Made by a program: the position numbers and the translations under genes. A stretch of 28,444 bases of DNA. Source: Chara braunii. Its lineage: Eukaryota; Streptophyta; Charophyceae; Charales; Characeae. The notes beneath the pieces were generated by a model, which had not been told where the DNA came from, did not search any database, and saw nothing but the letters and a program-made list of their open reading frames with translations. The stretch is from assembly GCA_003427395.1 (NCBI GenBank), contig BFEA01000901.1, positions 167,882-196,325 on the forward strand, given 5' to 3'. Shown here in pieces: positions 1 to 10,930 of this stretch; the stretch's first letter is position 1, and each line of letters opens with the position of its first letter.

Positions 1-1983
1 ATCACCACTCCTCCCGTCGCTCTCCTCGCTGTGCTCTCACAACGCCCGTGACCCCGCTGCGCTATCTACTTCTTTTGTTCGGTAGCACCTGACGCCCGCT
101 GCCGCAGCACTCCGCTTCCTGCCCACGATGCCCGTCGCTCAGCAGCACTCCGTTCCACTACCGGTCTTCGCAGCTCCGCTGCGCTATCCTTTTCACCCCA
201 CTATGCTTTACGGCCCGGCTCCGCGCGCTGCATAAGAAGACCGCTGCGCTACCGCCTGGTGCTACCCAGTCGCTTCCAACGCTATCTGCTGTGCTCCGCT
301 AGTGCTCGCCTTCGCCACCTCCTGCCATAGCCTGCGGCTCCCCCGTCCTTACCTCTAAAAGCACCTGGGCGCGGTTCCGGTCCAGTTTCGTTCACCGTCC
401 TCCCACTTATCCCCCTAGCGCTGTTTTCCTCCGGTCCGCCCCTGCCCGTCGTCTGCTCACTCCAACGATGCCCCGTCGCTCCCGCTTGCCGTGGCTTTAG
501 CGCCCGATACTCATGCGCTATGCCCCCCCGCTCGCTACTGCCGGCCAGTCTCACGTCCGCTTTCCCCTTTTGCTGCTTTCCGCTACGACACTCCTCACTT
601 CTGCGCTCCACTCTTCCGTGCATGCACCTGACCCGGTTCCCTGTCCAAGTCCATTTACCGGCCTTTGCCACCCTGCCGACCCCTCCGATCACGCACGACC
701 CGCCACACTACCTCTCATCATTACGTCCTATACACTCTCCCACCCTCCTTTACTAGCGTATTCGGCACGGCTACCCCGCTAGATTCACTCCGCTCTACTG
801 TTAGCAATATATGTGGTCTCCTTCGCTTTTCGCCTGCACCCGACTCTCTTCACCTACCGTACCTACTACGTCTAGGTGCAGTCCTTCCGAGTGGCACTTG
901 AGCAGAACCCCCCTCCCTGATGCTCATAGGGGAAGGGGTCGGAGGGGAGGCACAACGACTGGCCCATCGAAGAGGCTCAGTCCTGATGCTATCGGCTGAC
1001 CCCCGACCCGTATCCCCCACCTGCCGTAGTGGGTTTAACACCTGCTGGTGGGTACAGCTCCCGCATGTTCCCTCGTTGGAGGCTTAAGCACGAATGTGGC
1101 TGCTACGGAGCTCCCCAAAAACATTACAAGAGTAAACTTCGATGCGGCCACGAAAACTACTTGCTGCTGCATTTTAGGCAATCCCGAGGATACGACGTAT
1201 CACGTCCCCGAACGGGACGCGATAAATAAAACACAAAAGGAAAATAAAATAAAATAACAATAGTATCGGGGAAATCCGCGGGGCTGCTGGCAGCTCGCCA
1301 GTCCCGCGGATCGGGCCCGCTGGCGCGCCCGAAAACAAAACCAAGGGGGATAGCCACACAGGGCCCTCAACCCTTCAAGCTTTCGCTCCACGCTACTCCG
1401 CTGCTGCCACGCTGGCGTACGCTAGCCTCGATCCCCGAACCTCCGTATCGCCAACCCAATGTCGTAACCTATAGGGCTAAGCCCAAGCCTGAGATAACCA
1501 TGCCCAAACTCAATATAAAGTGGTAGCCCTCGGTACCCAGGGCCTAGAACCCTCCCTGGGCTATTCCCTAGTCTGCGCCTGCGCAAACTGCCAAAAACAC
1601 GTGCCGGCCTAGCGACTGCGTCGCGGCTATCCTACATTCGTGTCCGAGACTACCCTCGACAACGCTCCCAGCACATACACACGGGTCACAGACAAGCGCA
1701 GCGGTTAACGAGACATAATATTTCTAGTCCCTATTTAATCAGAATGAAGGAAATTTCCGGCCGGCGATCACGCCGACTCTTCAGCCATCAACAAATAAAG
1801 AGGATCACACACGCCTCAAATCCACGCGCCTACACACTCTCTATTCTGGTCAACCATCCAGTCAGCGCAAGTCACAGACGAGGCCGCGACTAGCGCGGTA
1901 TACTTAAACTTTAAACCAAACCTATTTCCTGTCGCTTGCGAAAAACGAGGGCGGATACCCTTGTAAGGGTATTCGCACCGACA
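1..1983 (-). repeat. Long repeat copy A, right end (putative LTR end)
   Basis: This segment aligns by eye along its whole length with 12992-14915; over the first 300 bases I count roughly 25 differences. It begins before the window. The right edge is sharp: copies A, B and C agree through CCGACA (1978-1983) and then diverge. On the minus strand the edge reads TGTCGG, the TG start expected of an LTR, so I orient it minus. The left 700 bases are CT-rich with recurring CGCTGCGCTA; an A-rich patch lies near 1222-1257. ORFs here are overlapping, low-complexity and not conserved, so I call no gene. Solo LTR, LTR of a full element or another repeat class remain possible because the other end is outside the window. 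Confidence 0.75.
1955..1972. repeat. Terminal palindrome of repeat copy A
   Basis: ATACCCTTGTAAGGGTAT is an 18-base near-perfect palindrome ending 11 bases before the repeat edge at 1983. The same site is perfect in copy C and degraded in copy B. It may be a recognition or regulatory site of the element end; the function is inferred only from position and partial conservation. Confidence 0.6.
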
Positions 1984-2741
1984 GCTTACCGGACCATATT
2001 AAGCGACGTCCCCGTTGCGTCGCAAAATCGAAAGGCTATCAGATTACCCAAAATGCTGACGAATGAGGGACCAGTCCAATTAATCGAGAATTTGGGGCAA
2101 AAACCTTCATTCATCTATACTTACCCACCAGTACATCACCAACATATCACTAGGTCCTTAGTTATCCCTTCTCTTTTTAGGATGAACCTTCCCAGGACCT
2201 CTTTTAAAACACCTTCATTTTGAAGATGAACCTTTCAACAAAATCATATCAGCCCCTTTTTTCAAAAATTTGAAGGGGTCTTAATCCATAAACTTTTCCA
2301 GTCATAGAAGTCAATGCAACAGACTAAACTGTTTGCAGCCTTCAATAAGTTTAGTGAAGGGTTCCTGACGCCGGAGGGTCTCCTTGCCGCAAGGCACCTT
2401 TACTAGACTTTTTTGTGACTAAGCAAACAAGATTGTTGATTCTGGCGGTTCGTCCCTTACCCTCTACTGCGCACAACACCCACTTATAATTCACAACTAG
2501 AGGCCAAGACATGAGAGGTTTCTGATTCTGGCGGGTTTCCCGACCACAGAAGACGGCCCTCACCGGCAGCTGAGAGCCAACAAATGGGATTTGACGATTC
2601 TGATCGAGGATAAAATTCTTCCAAAATCTACCAGGCAAAACATGGTCATTTTCGTCAGACTTTATCACTCATCAGACAACTTACCATGCCATAAATCAAT
2701 TTCCTCACCTTTGAAGGTGAGCCTTCCAACAATAAGAACAT
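1984..2741. other. Non-coding stretch inside the putative element
   Basis: No convincing gene. It holds scattered inverted repeats, for example CCCCTT/AAGGGG around 2255-2280 and a perfect stem CTCACCTT/AAGGTGAG at 2704-2711/2714-2721. The sequence directly right of the repeat edge is not an obvious polypurine tract on the minus strand, which weakens a simple 3' LTR reading. Confidence 0.5.
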
Positions 2742-2990
2742 CCCCTTTTCTAAAATCCAAGGGGCTCTCACCATGGAGCTAAACATCCCCCCCTCTCAAA
2801 ATCACGAGGGGCCTCATTACAGAACAAAACACCCCCTCTCCGAAAATCAAGAGGGGTCTCGTCACAAAACAAAACATCCTCTCTCTCAGAATTAAGAGGG
2901 GTCTCGTCACAGAACAAAAGATTACAAAACATCCCTTTCTCCAAAATCCAAGGGGTCTCATTATAAGACAGAACATCACCGAAAGACCAT
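2742..2990. repeat. Array of ~50-bp units each with a CCCC/GGGG stem-loop
   Basis: About five imperfect units share a loop like TCAAAATC and a tail like GTCTCGTCACAAAACAAAACAT. Each has an outer stem whose inner bases change together: CCCCTT/AAGGGG (2742/2759), CCCCTC/GAGGGG (2790/2806), CCCCTCT/AGAGGGG (2833/2850), CCTCT/AGAGG (2878/2895), CCCTT/AAGGG (2933/2950). Confidence 0.75.
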
Positions 2991-3731
2991 TTTATGGGTC
3001 CTCGTCATATTTAAGCAATCAACAACTGGCATAGTGAAGCATTCGAGTCTCAAAGACTCATAAATCTTCTAAAAATCCTCACAACTTTTCTCAAACAGGT
3101 TGCACTTCCTCCCTTTATACTATGCCCCATCAACTGTCCGTGGATAGGTCGCACGAGTATACCGAGGAGTAGGCAGCTATACATGTCACACATTCACACA
3201 TCTCTAACACAAAGCCAACATTCATCAGGATAAAACCACACGCGTGAGAGTGATAGTGATCGTCATAAAAACCAAGCCTCATAAGGTTTCATCTCAATAT
3301 GTACACCACAATAAAACGGCTCTCTAAAAAACGACATAGGTATTCCGCCCTCACGTCCCACTCTGCTGAGTAACCCACGTTTCGAACACACGAGTACCTC
3401 GAAATATGTTCAAACATATACAAAAGCCCAAATCACACAAATCTATCCCAACTGTACATGCCAACATATCACACATCTGGACACGGCCATCCAAATCACA
3501 GCAAAAAAACGAAGCAAATGATTCGTCTAGTACTACAAATTGCATATGTACATGTGGACAAGCTAGTCGGGCCTACATCTAAATATGCACATATCTAGTT
3601 CCGCCTCTTTATAAAACTCTGATCCTACTGACGTGTAGGCGAACCAGTTATCACTCACTCATTGCCTCCTGGCCTCACCTATACGGTTGAGCATTACTCC
3701 TATCTACAGCCCAAGTTACTTTACTGGACCA
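2991..3731. other. AT-rich non-coding stretch
   Basis: No gene or RNA recognised. One perfect small hairpin, GAGTCT/AGACTC, sits at 3045-3059. Short ORFs here lack any family signature. Confidence 0.4.
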
Positions 3732-3819
3732 TTATTGCGAGAGTTTTCCTCCAACCTGTTTTTCCTCTCCCGCAATCAACTCCCATGGTTTAAGTCGTCT
3801 GTCTTCAACTGAGCCTAAG

Positions 3820-5052
3820 CTATATCGGGCCGGTCGCGTCTCTTCCCTTATCATCCCTTTCCTTTTCTTCTCTTCGGGCTCGTCCCGCTTCCTTACACCA
3901 GTGAGGCGTATGACCCGTCTTTCCACAGTAATTACACACAATTCTCGACCACTGCTCTCGCCGCCTCCTATTTTTCCGACTTGCCCAACTAGAAGCTGGT
4001 GCCATCTTCTTGTCACTACTTCCTCCCCTTGGATCAGGTACAACGGGAGGTTGGGCTATCCCAGCTTCTTCTTGGCTTTCTCGCCTTTCTTGGCCTTTCC
4101 TGCTTGGAATGTCAGTCGTCCTCTCGCAGGTAGGGATTGCAACATTCTTTGCCTTATTCTGCACCTCTTCTTTCTTGGCAGGTGACTCACGTTTCCTCCC
4201 TTCACCCCACCTATGGTTCCGCTCGCTTGCCTTACCATCCTTCCGCAACTCATCTCTCACGCCTTCAAAGGTGCCAGCCGCCAATTCATCTGTCTTTTTG
4301 CCAGCCTCGTCTCTTTCACATTCTCTTAATGCCTTCCTTCTTCTGGCTTCACGTAAGATGTGGCAAAGGTACTGATCAAAATCTTCTCCCACAAAATTCT
4401 CTCGTATCTTATCCCATATAAGTCCTCCTGTCCCGCGGATCAGGTTCCGCTACTCTTCACCCGTAAAGTGCATAAGGAAGAAAAAACACTTGTCATGTTC
4501 AGACTGTCCCCAAACCTTGTGGGAAGGGCGCTCATACTCCACCAGAAAATGCCTTGCTTACTTGTAATCGTATCGATCCATCTTTTCGAGGTCCTCTCTG
4601 GTTAACTGTTCTTCTCCCAGTCGGTACTTATTCCTCATGCCATTATAAAATTTCTTCCATGATCACCCTGCTTTCCTGATCACTCCACTGACATCCTCCT
4701 GTAGGTCAACATGGATATACCTTATGACCTCCTTCAACATCTGCTCCTCATTCCACTCACACTGGACCGCTATCTGCTCAAACTTGCTAAGGAAGCTAGA
4801 GACACGCTTACCGCCGAAGAAACCGATCTCAACCTTGGGCATGTTGTCCCGCTCCCAGTCTCGCATGCTGAGCAAATCAACAAACTTCTTGGGCCCAATC
4901 TTCTCTTGAGGGCCCTCCATCTCGGGTTCCTTCGACCCCATTACCTATTGGACAAACGACAATCAGGTAGGGTCGAGACCCGTTAAGAATCGCGCATCTG
5001 AACATATAGAATCTATCATGCTAGTCTGATCTGTACACTTGCCTTCACAATA
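3820..5052 (-). pseudogene. Retrotransposon gag relic: capsid part and CCHC zinc knuckle
   Basis: Reading leftwards on the minus strand, a single frame runs from about 5052 to 3820 without any indel but with five in-frame stops at 4963-4965, 4945-4947, 4663-4665, 4558-4560 and 4450-4452. The part from 4941 to about 4660 has Retrotrans_gag-like features, such as FFGGKRVSSFLSKFEQIA followed by a Trp-rich stretch. The part after 4392 is basic and glutamate-rich and ends in a zinc knuckle, CNYCGKTGHTPHWC (CX2CX4HX4C), at 3936-3895. A Ty3/Gypsy-type gag packages element RNA in cytoplasmic particles. All five stops are one C-to-T change away from a sense codon. A short overlapping frame (4043-3732) follows, but no protease or polymerase motif was seen downstream. 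Confidence 0.8.
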
Positions 5053-5197
5053 CTATTAGCCACATATATCGTATACACAAAGGGTTTCTCAAGGCTAATC
5101 CAAGGCAGACAAAAGTAATCACTACGGCAGTAGGTAGTCAGAGGCCTATAGTCAAGTCTGAAGGAGAGCACTTTAGTCGGATGGTAAAAGGCCCCTT

Positions 5198-5938
5198 CTA
5201 TCGGCCCACTGCTGCCCGTAGCCCATCCCAGTCTTCAATTTCCTCATTTGGATCATGCGAAATGGCATATACATGAACTATATTGGCCATGTTCCCGAGC
5301 CCCAGACTAGAGGGTGAGAATTTCGGATCTAAGTACATGCCATATATCAGTTCACATGTATAACGCCCATATTCTCATCCTCGCATCCTCAAAGCAGCTT
5401 CAGCTGCCGCCTCTACCCTTGTCTGCCCACCAAAACTCTTTTCTATCAGAAACTCCGGCAGGACTACTCGTAGCGGAGCAGATGGAAGCCCGAACTCTCC
5501 AGCGCGCTTGACCCTTACACGGGTTAGTATTCGCTCTTCCCCATCACGGGACACTTCTCTTGCCCATTTAGCTTCGGCTGCCTCGGCTATCCTCAGAGGT
5601 CTAGCAAGCAGGCCTCCGTGCCCAAGGGCCAACTCTATCCCATGCTCGACCCAAAAGGTGGTTGAGGCATACAGGGTCACCTTTACAATTGCGCATTCCT
5701 GCTGATCGTCGAACCCGGACTCGATCCAGACACAGACGTTCGTGCCCATCATCACGTTTTACCATGATGAAATATACTCTCCTTCTCTAACCCGCCTCGG
5801 TAAAGACACCTCAAGTCCTCCCTCTTTCTTAACCGCCCCGAGCATACGCGCGTTTTCCTGTGTATAAGGCATCCTGAGTTGCGTTTGCTTTGTCTGGGTT
5901 TTGCCTATCATAGACAAATGTCCAGCATGCGCCTTCCG
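5198..5938 (-). pseudogene. Upstream part of the gag-like reading frame
   Basis: A second minus-strand frame stays open for about 740 bases apart from TAA at 5759-5761, TGA at 5375-5377 and a terminal TAG at 5198-5200. Its composition looks coding: there are mixed charged and hydrophobic residues such as NVCVWIESGFDDQQE and LDPKFSPSSLGLGNMAN, without low complexity. I recognise no domain. It lies directly upstream of the capsid/zinc-knuckle frame but shifted by one base, so the two were joined by an intron or separated by a frameshift in 5053-5197. It could be an N-terminal gag domain or a separate element-encoded protein. Confidence 0.5.
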
Positions 5939-6090
5939 TTATTAGACTGACTATCCCTGCTCCTCTGGGAAGAGCCCAGCCATACAGACTCAATGGCCTG
6001 CCATGGGACAAGTGCTGGACCGGAGACATTCATATAAACTTTTACAGACTGATAAGGTCCCAATTCTACTGCCAATAAAATAACCCACAC
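5908..6090 (-). pseudogene. Possible further upstream coding remnant
   Basis: A 60-codon minus-strand frame contains a coding-like stretch (LGPYQSVKVYMNVSGPALV). It overlaps the upstream end of the gag-like frame in another frame and may be its continuation after a frameshift. No family recognised; weak evidence. Confidence 0.2.
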
Positions 6091-8540
6091 GAGATACTCG
6101 TGAAAGGGATATCTACTTAACGTATAACTTCACATGCTAGGGCGTAAACTATGCTCACAGGGTCCGACATCCATCACTACCCACCGCTCCCCTAAGGGTG
6201 AGCAGAATAGTCTAAGTGTCAGCTCTTTCATTGCTACTCCAACTTCCTCTAGGATTAGACGCCCGTCACGTAAAGAAGGTGTTACCTAGACTCACTACAT
6301 CCCGTAGCAGAACAACCGCTCAGAATCCAGACTCCAACATCTAAGTCCATGCACGTAATATCCTTCAGCTTTCCTTAACCTACTTCTTCTCAAAGCGCAC
6401 AGACGACTTCTAATCTGACACCTACGAGGGGATCCACACCTTCAAGTCTTAATAGAGGAATATTATCTCCCTCATCCTTAGCTCTATTCTGATACACCCA
6501 TACTACGATGTTTTCCCAATCGCTCAGATGACTGTTATGGCAGTCAAAAACGGTACACCATAGGGTTAACTCTCACAATAGCCACTCTTAACCTTAGCCA
6601 CGCCAAGCATGCAAAGCACTGCCCAGGCCTGCCAACTATCGAATCAAAAAGGGTTACCAATCCCAAATACCCTCATGCCAGTCAAAACCGGTGAACGCAG
6701 AGTCAAAACACTTATCACCCTCGAGTCACTCATACCACATTAATCCAAATAATGTCACATCAATCAAAAACCCCATCACCTAACCAACCCTCACTTCACG
6801 CTTTTCATCCAGCACTGTCTGCTACCAACCATTCTATCCAGACCAGTCAATAAAGCAGAAGTCGTTAATTCGCCTAAATCATCAACCCGCCTCGAATCTA
6901 GATCCGAATTTTAAGGACCTCTCAGCTCTACGACACTATCAATCGATAGTCAAGATGTCAACTGATCGCTCATATCGTCCTGACGAAACTTCTCATTTGC
7001 ATTTTTTCTCACTTCCTATACCCGGATGTCGTTCCACCAGGGACAACGATAGGCAACCGTTATCCCCGGCAACGGCACCACCTATCGAGCGTATCGGTCC
7101 GGCACCGCACCAGGGCAGCGCGGGACCCTCCCGACCGCGTCACACAGGAGTTGGATTCAAATCCTTCGTCGCAAATATACATGGAGCTTCCACAAGCCGC
7201 TCCGGCCGAGTGCGCCAGCCATACCTCTTGCGAGCCCCTATGACAGGATAGGGCCTACGAACGGCACGACTTACCTACACCTTACGGGAGCTGTCACCTC
7301 CCTTCGGTGGGCGTATCCCCGCCGAGCTACCTATCCACATTACGAAAGCTAATCAATTGCAATCGCAGAGGTGGACCAGCCGAGGGCGTTTCTCGTTCGT
7401 TGTAGCATAGGGGGTACGCGCGGTAATACGCCTCTATCGGACCCGCGCGCGAACCGACATCTTGGGGGGTTGAGGTCCCAAGCGCGGCCCGACGTTGGTC
7501 GACCAGGACGCATCCCACACACCACGCGCACACCACTCTAACAATCACAAAACAACAGCACACACACATACGCATACGAAACGACACAACACAAACAACG
7601 CAACAACTCTACTAGCCCCTTGGTAGCCAACCCATAACTTTCCAATTCGGAAATCGAATAGGCGTCGTGCGCGAGACTTAGTATAAAACCACGCGGACGC
7701 AGGCTAACTCATATCGACTCGCAAAGCAAGCGTACTCAAGTAGTCGCAGTGATGGCATACTATGTAGTACCCACACTCGTGCGGTCCTCGTTAATCTCGA
7801 GGGTCGCATTCGATACTCAAGTGTCGGCTGACACGCGCCTTGAGGGTTAATCTCTCGATGTTGGACAACCTTCACGCGCGGTTGAAGACTACACACCCTC
7901 TTCTGCACTCTGTGCAGGGCGGGCGGTACACACGTCCATACGTGTGGTGACAGTCGTTTCTTGCGGCCCTGTGGTAAGTCCTACTCCAGGCTTGGGTAAA
8001 AGTCAAGAGGTTTGACTTTAACGGCTGCCAGGAACTACAATGTCCAACCATAAAATCTCTAAGAAGCAAATGAAAAAGGGGATCTCTCTTTTTTCTCAAA
8101 CACATAATCTGTTTAACCCTTATGCACAATTACCGTTGGCCTCTCAAACACTCAGGGCACTCATGAATATATGGGGGTTGGTTATATAGGACGATCACTT
8201 CTCACAGTCAGAGTGAGGCTCCTCTCAACCATACATGTATCTAATCGCAGACAATCACATCTAGAGTCCGAACCATAAACATANCTGCAATCACATCAAA
8301 GATTCAACCAAAGGTCCACACGCTACACGGGGTTAACTTCAATCATTCTCTGTACTCATACCCCTCGCTTTAGTCATGCAAACCTCAACCTCAGCGCAAC
8401 CTCCCCGCAATAAAAATACTTAGTATCTTCGTTAAATGACCATTCAATAAAGTCCAGGTAAAAACACAATAAAACAAATAAACTACAGGGCTAAAGCTTT
8501 TAGGTTGAGTGGCAAGAGTGAATTGGAGTTGAATCGCAAA
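6091..8540. other. Gene-poor internal stretch
   Basis: I see no supported gene. The part up to about 6950 is AT-richer; about 7000-7520 is GC-richer with CCGG-type motifs and a small palindromic GGATTCAAATCC (7153-7164). Overlapping short ORFs on both strands lack conserved motifs. One N lies at 8284. In a minus-strand element this would be leader sequence between the 5' repeat and gag. Confidence 0.4.
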
Positions 8541-8560
8541 CCGACGAATCGGCAATCGAC

Positions 8561-8660
8561 CTGTTATCAGTGATAACAGAAGATGATCCTCAAAGGATCA
8601 AGCTGAATCTAGTTCTGAACTTGAATCAAACGATCAAGAGGCCTGTAACACATGACAGGT
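8561..8660. repeat. Four consecutive perfect stem-loops
   Basis: In 100 bases there are CTGTTATCA/TGATAACAG (8561-8579, 1-base loop), TGATCCT/AGGATCA (8584-8600), AGTTC/GAACT (8611-8621) and CCTGT/ACAGG (8642-8659). The arm sequences are unrelated to one another. Confidence 0.8.
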
Positions 8661-8865
8661 CAATGCCCCAGGCTAAACTTATAAGTCCATGGAGAATAAT
8701 CCCCATATCACGATCTCATTCAATAATCATCCTAGTTAACTATATCTAAGCCTACCTCTAAGCAAGTGCCCAAAGGAAGGTAGACTCATGGCAGAATCTC
8801 CCCCATTCAGGGTGGATCGTCAGAATAGCCACCTGTCAAAATATAATCTATCTCCTTTAAACTAA

Positions 8866-9400
8866 GAAAATTTCGGCAGCGCTTCCCGTAGGAAAAATTT
8901 CTTTCCAGAATTTATATAAGTCCAAATATGAACGCATAAATAATCTCTAACTCTGGAAAGTCAAATTCTGTGTAACTCTCTGAATTAGCAGAAATTTGGG
9001 CAGCACTCCCTTTAGAAAGAGAGACTTCTCAGATTTATACTAAGTCAGATAAGAACCTGAGAGACAACCTGAGTTCAACTTAGACAAGATTCAACTAACT
9101 CCTTAGTTTTGCAGAAATTTCGGCAGCACTCCCTTTAGAAAAGTATTTTTTCAAAATTTATACAAAGTTAAGTCCATATTTTAAGAATAACTTTGACTTA
9201 TCAAAGTCCAATTTTGTCTAATTCCCTGAATTAGCAACGATTTGTGCATCACTCCCTTTAGAAAAGGAGACTTCCCAGATTTTAACTAAGTCAGATATAA
9301 GAAAAGAGAAATCGAACTTTGGCAAGTCAAAAATTGACTAACTCCTTGGATTTGTAGAAATTTCGGCAACGCTTCTCGTAGAGAAAGTAGCTTGCCAAGA
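8866..9400. repeat. Tandem ~120-bp units with the AAATTTCGGCAGC core
   Basis: About five diverged units start near 8870, 8993, 9117, 9237 and 9357. Each carries a core like GAAATTTCGGCAGCACTCCC followed by a TTTAGAAA or GTAGAAA-like turn. Small stems surround the turn: CTCCCTTT/AAAGAGAG (9006-9023, one mismatch), CTCCCTTT/AAAAGGAG (9252-9269, one mismatch) and TTCTC/GAGAA with outer GGCAA/TTGCC (9365-9396). Confidence 0.75.
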
Positions 9401-9689
9401 TTTATATAAAGCCAAGTACAAATTGATCCCAGAAAATGCAAGAATTGACCTAGATAAAAAAAGTTATTACTGAAAATGCAGGAATTGAAACTAACTCCTA
9501 TCGCTCTAGCACGTGGCGTGCAACTAAAGCGACTACCTATCAAAACTGAAACTCAGACCAGGTAGTCATCTCACTCAGCCACATGCAGGCCAAACCACAA
9601 AGGTAAGTACCCTCACCAACCCAAGTTTATTCCATATAAATAGTTCATGAATCTTCAAGCCCTTTAACTTTTATACCCAACTTACATAA

Positions 9690-10390
9690 GACATAGAGTT
9701 GGACCATTCGTTATGGAAACAATGTCCAACTTGTCTTTAAGATATACACGAACAGATTGCACAACTACTTCTCTCTTCTTTTCGGCAGATGACTAGGCCC
9801 TCCACCACAGAAACAGTGCCTAGTCGCCTTGAGTTGTTTAATATCCAAAATTTAGTATTTCTCTGACTTTGTTTTCAAAAGAAAAGGCAAATATGGGCAG
9901 GGGACAGAACCATTCACAGTAGAAACAATGTTCAGCTTGCCCAGACTATTTACATTTATACTTTGTATTTTCTACTTTCTCTTCTTAATGATATGACATA
10001 ACACTGGACCATTCACTTTAGAAACAATGCCCAACTGCCAGTTCACAGGCTAATATACATAAAGTATTTTCCGTTTATACTCAGTTCAACTTATGTGCGT
10101 GGTTTTCAGACTAAACCATTGACCTTAGAAACAATGCTTAGCCTTAGACCAGAAAATCCTCCCTCGGAATAAAACAAGAACTTAAACCCTTTCAACCAAG
10201 CAAACCTCCAGAATTAACTAGAGTAAACAGACCATTCACAGTAGAAACAATGTCTGGTCCTCCAGAATACAACTAAATAAATACAGCAACCAGGCCATTC
10301 ACAGTAGAAACAATGTCTGGTCCTTCATAAAACAATCAAATAAACACAGCACTGAATCATTCACCATGGAAACAATGCTCAGGCTTTGGT
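9690..10390. repeat. Conserved-loop stem-loop array, copy 1
   Basis: Eight or so units share the core CATTC-ACAGTAGAAAC-AATG, while flanking arms differ and pair with each other. The clearest are AGTTGGAC/GTCCAACT (9697-9704/9724-9731, perfect), GACTAGGC/GCCTAGTC (9791-9798/9818-9825, perfect), CAGAC/GTCTG (10228/10252) and ACCAGGC/GTCTGGT (10289/10315, one G-T pair). Others (9907, 10005, 10111, 10352) pair more weakly. A related copy is at 17880-18270. Confidence 0.85.
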
Positions 10391-10930
10391 TGACCCTTCC
10401 AAACACAAGCAAAACTGTCTTCCTCCTATCTTCCCACCAATTCATACCTGAGTCTGCTTTCAGTTAAAACATAAGAGAAACTTAAACTTCACCTTCACAC
10501 ATTCCTTCCATTCAGTCTGATTAAGTCTTGAAGAGAAAACAAAAACCATATGGACAATCTCATGCATACAACAGTCAGACTGTAGGGAGATAAACAAACA
10601 TGGGTAGTAGTAGGGTGTACAGATAGAAATAGTTTACTTGACGATTCCCTGCCTCCAGAACTCCTCCTGAGCTCCGGCAGAGCTCCCGCAATCGGTGGGT
10701 GGACTCCCCATAGAGTCTTGACGCGGACCTACGGGTTGCAATCCCGCCTGCCGCCTTCCTCTCGTAACCAAGGACTACACTGAGACTTAGAAGGGCAGAA
10801 AGAGATAGATTTGAGACTCTCAGATGCAAGAATGGTGCTCTCAGTCTCGCAAGAGAGGGCCTTGTAATCTTGGATCGCCTGAGGGCCCCACAATGGTGGC
10901 CAAAAGCATAGTAGCTTGGTAAGACGAGAG
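9960..10930 (-). repeat. Left part of the long repeat, copy B side
   Basis: This block aligns with 17850-18800 in the same order and orientation. It includes the stem-loop array, an AAAACATAAGAGAAACTTAA-type stretch, and a segment beginning CCTGCCTCCAGAACTCC that contains GAGCTC/GAGCTC and GACTC/GAGTC stems (10668-10715). A minus-strand frame at 10934-10575 is partly shared with 18801-18544 but ends early there and has no recognisable domain, so I do not call it a gene. Confidence 0.7.

Noticed and set aside
282-692. 136-codon minus-strand ORF, also present at 13273-13683
   Set aside because: Present in both copies because the repeat is duplicated; it is Arg/Gly-rich with no domain, is absent from copy C, and the other strand is equally open.
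3820-5938. Stop-codon reassignment (TAA/TAG as Gln, as in some green algae) to explain the interrupted gag frame
   Set aside because: TGA stops occur as well, and the 739-codon hAT frame has no in-frame TAA or TAG, so ordinary decay is simpler.
6480-6500. Possible tRNA primer-binding site on the minus strand (GCTCTATTCTGATACACCC)
   Set aside because: It only loosely resembles the complement of the initiator tRNA end, has inserted bases, and is not next to a repeat edge.
6955-7251. 98-codon plus-strand ORF
   Set aside because: Pro/Ser/Arg-rich composition, no recognisable motif and no neighbouring evidence of a gene.
9690-10390. CRISPR-like array: a conserved ~20-base word separated by variable sequence
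   Set aside because: Spacers between words are irregular in length, the variable parts are complementary arms of each word, there are no cas genes, and the context is a eukaryotic retroelement.
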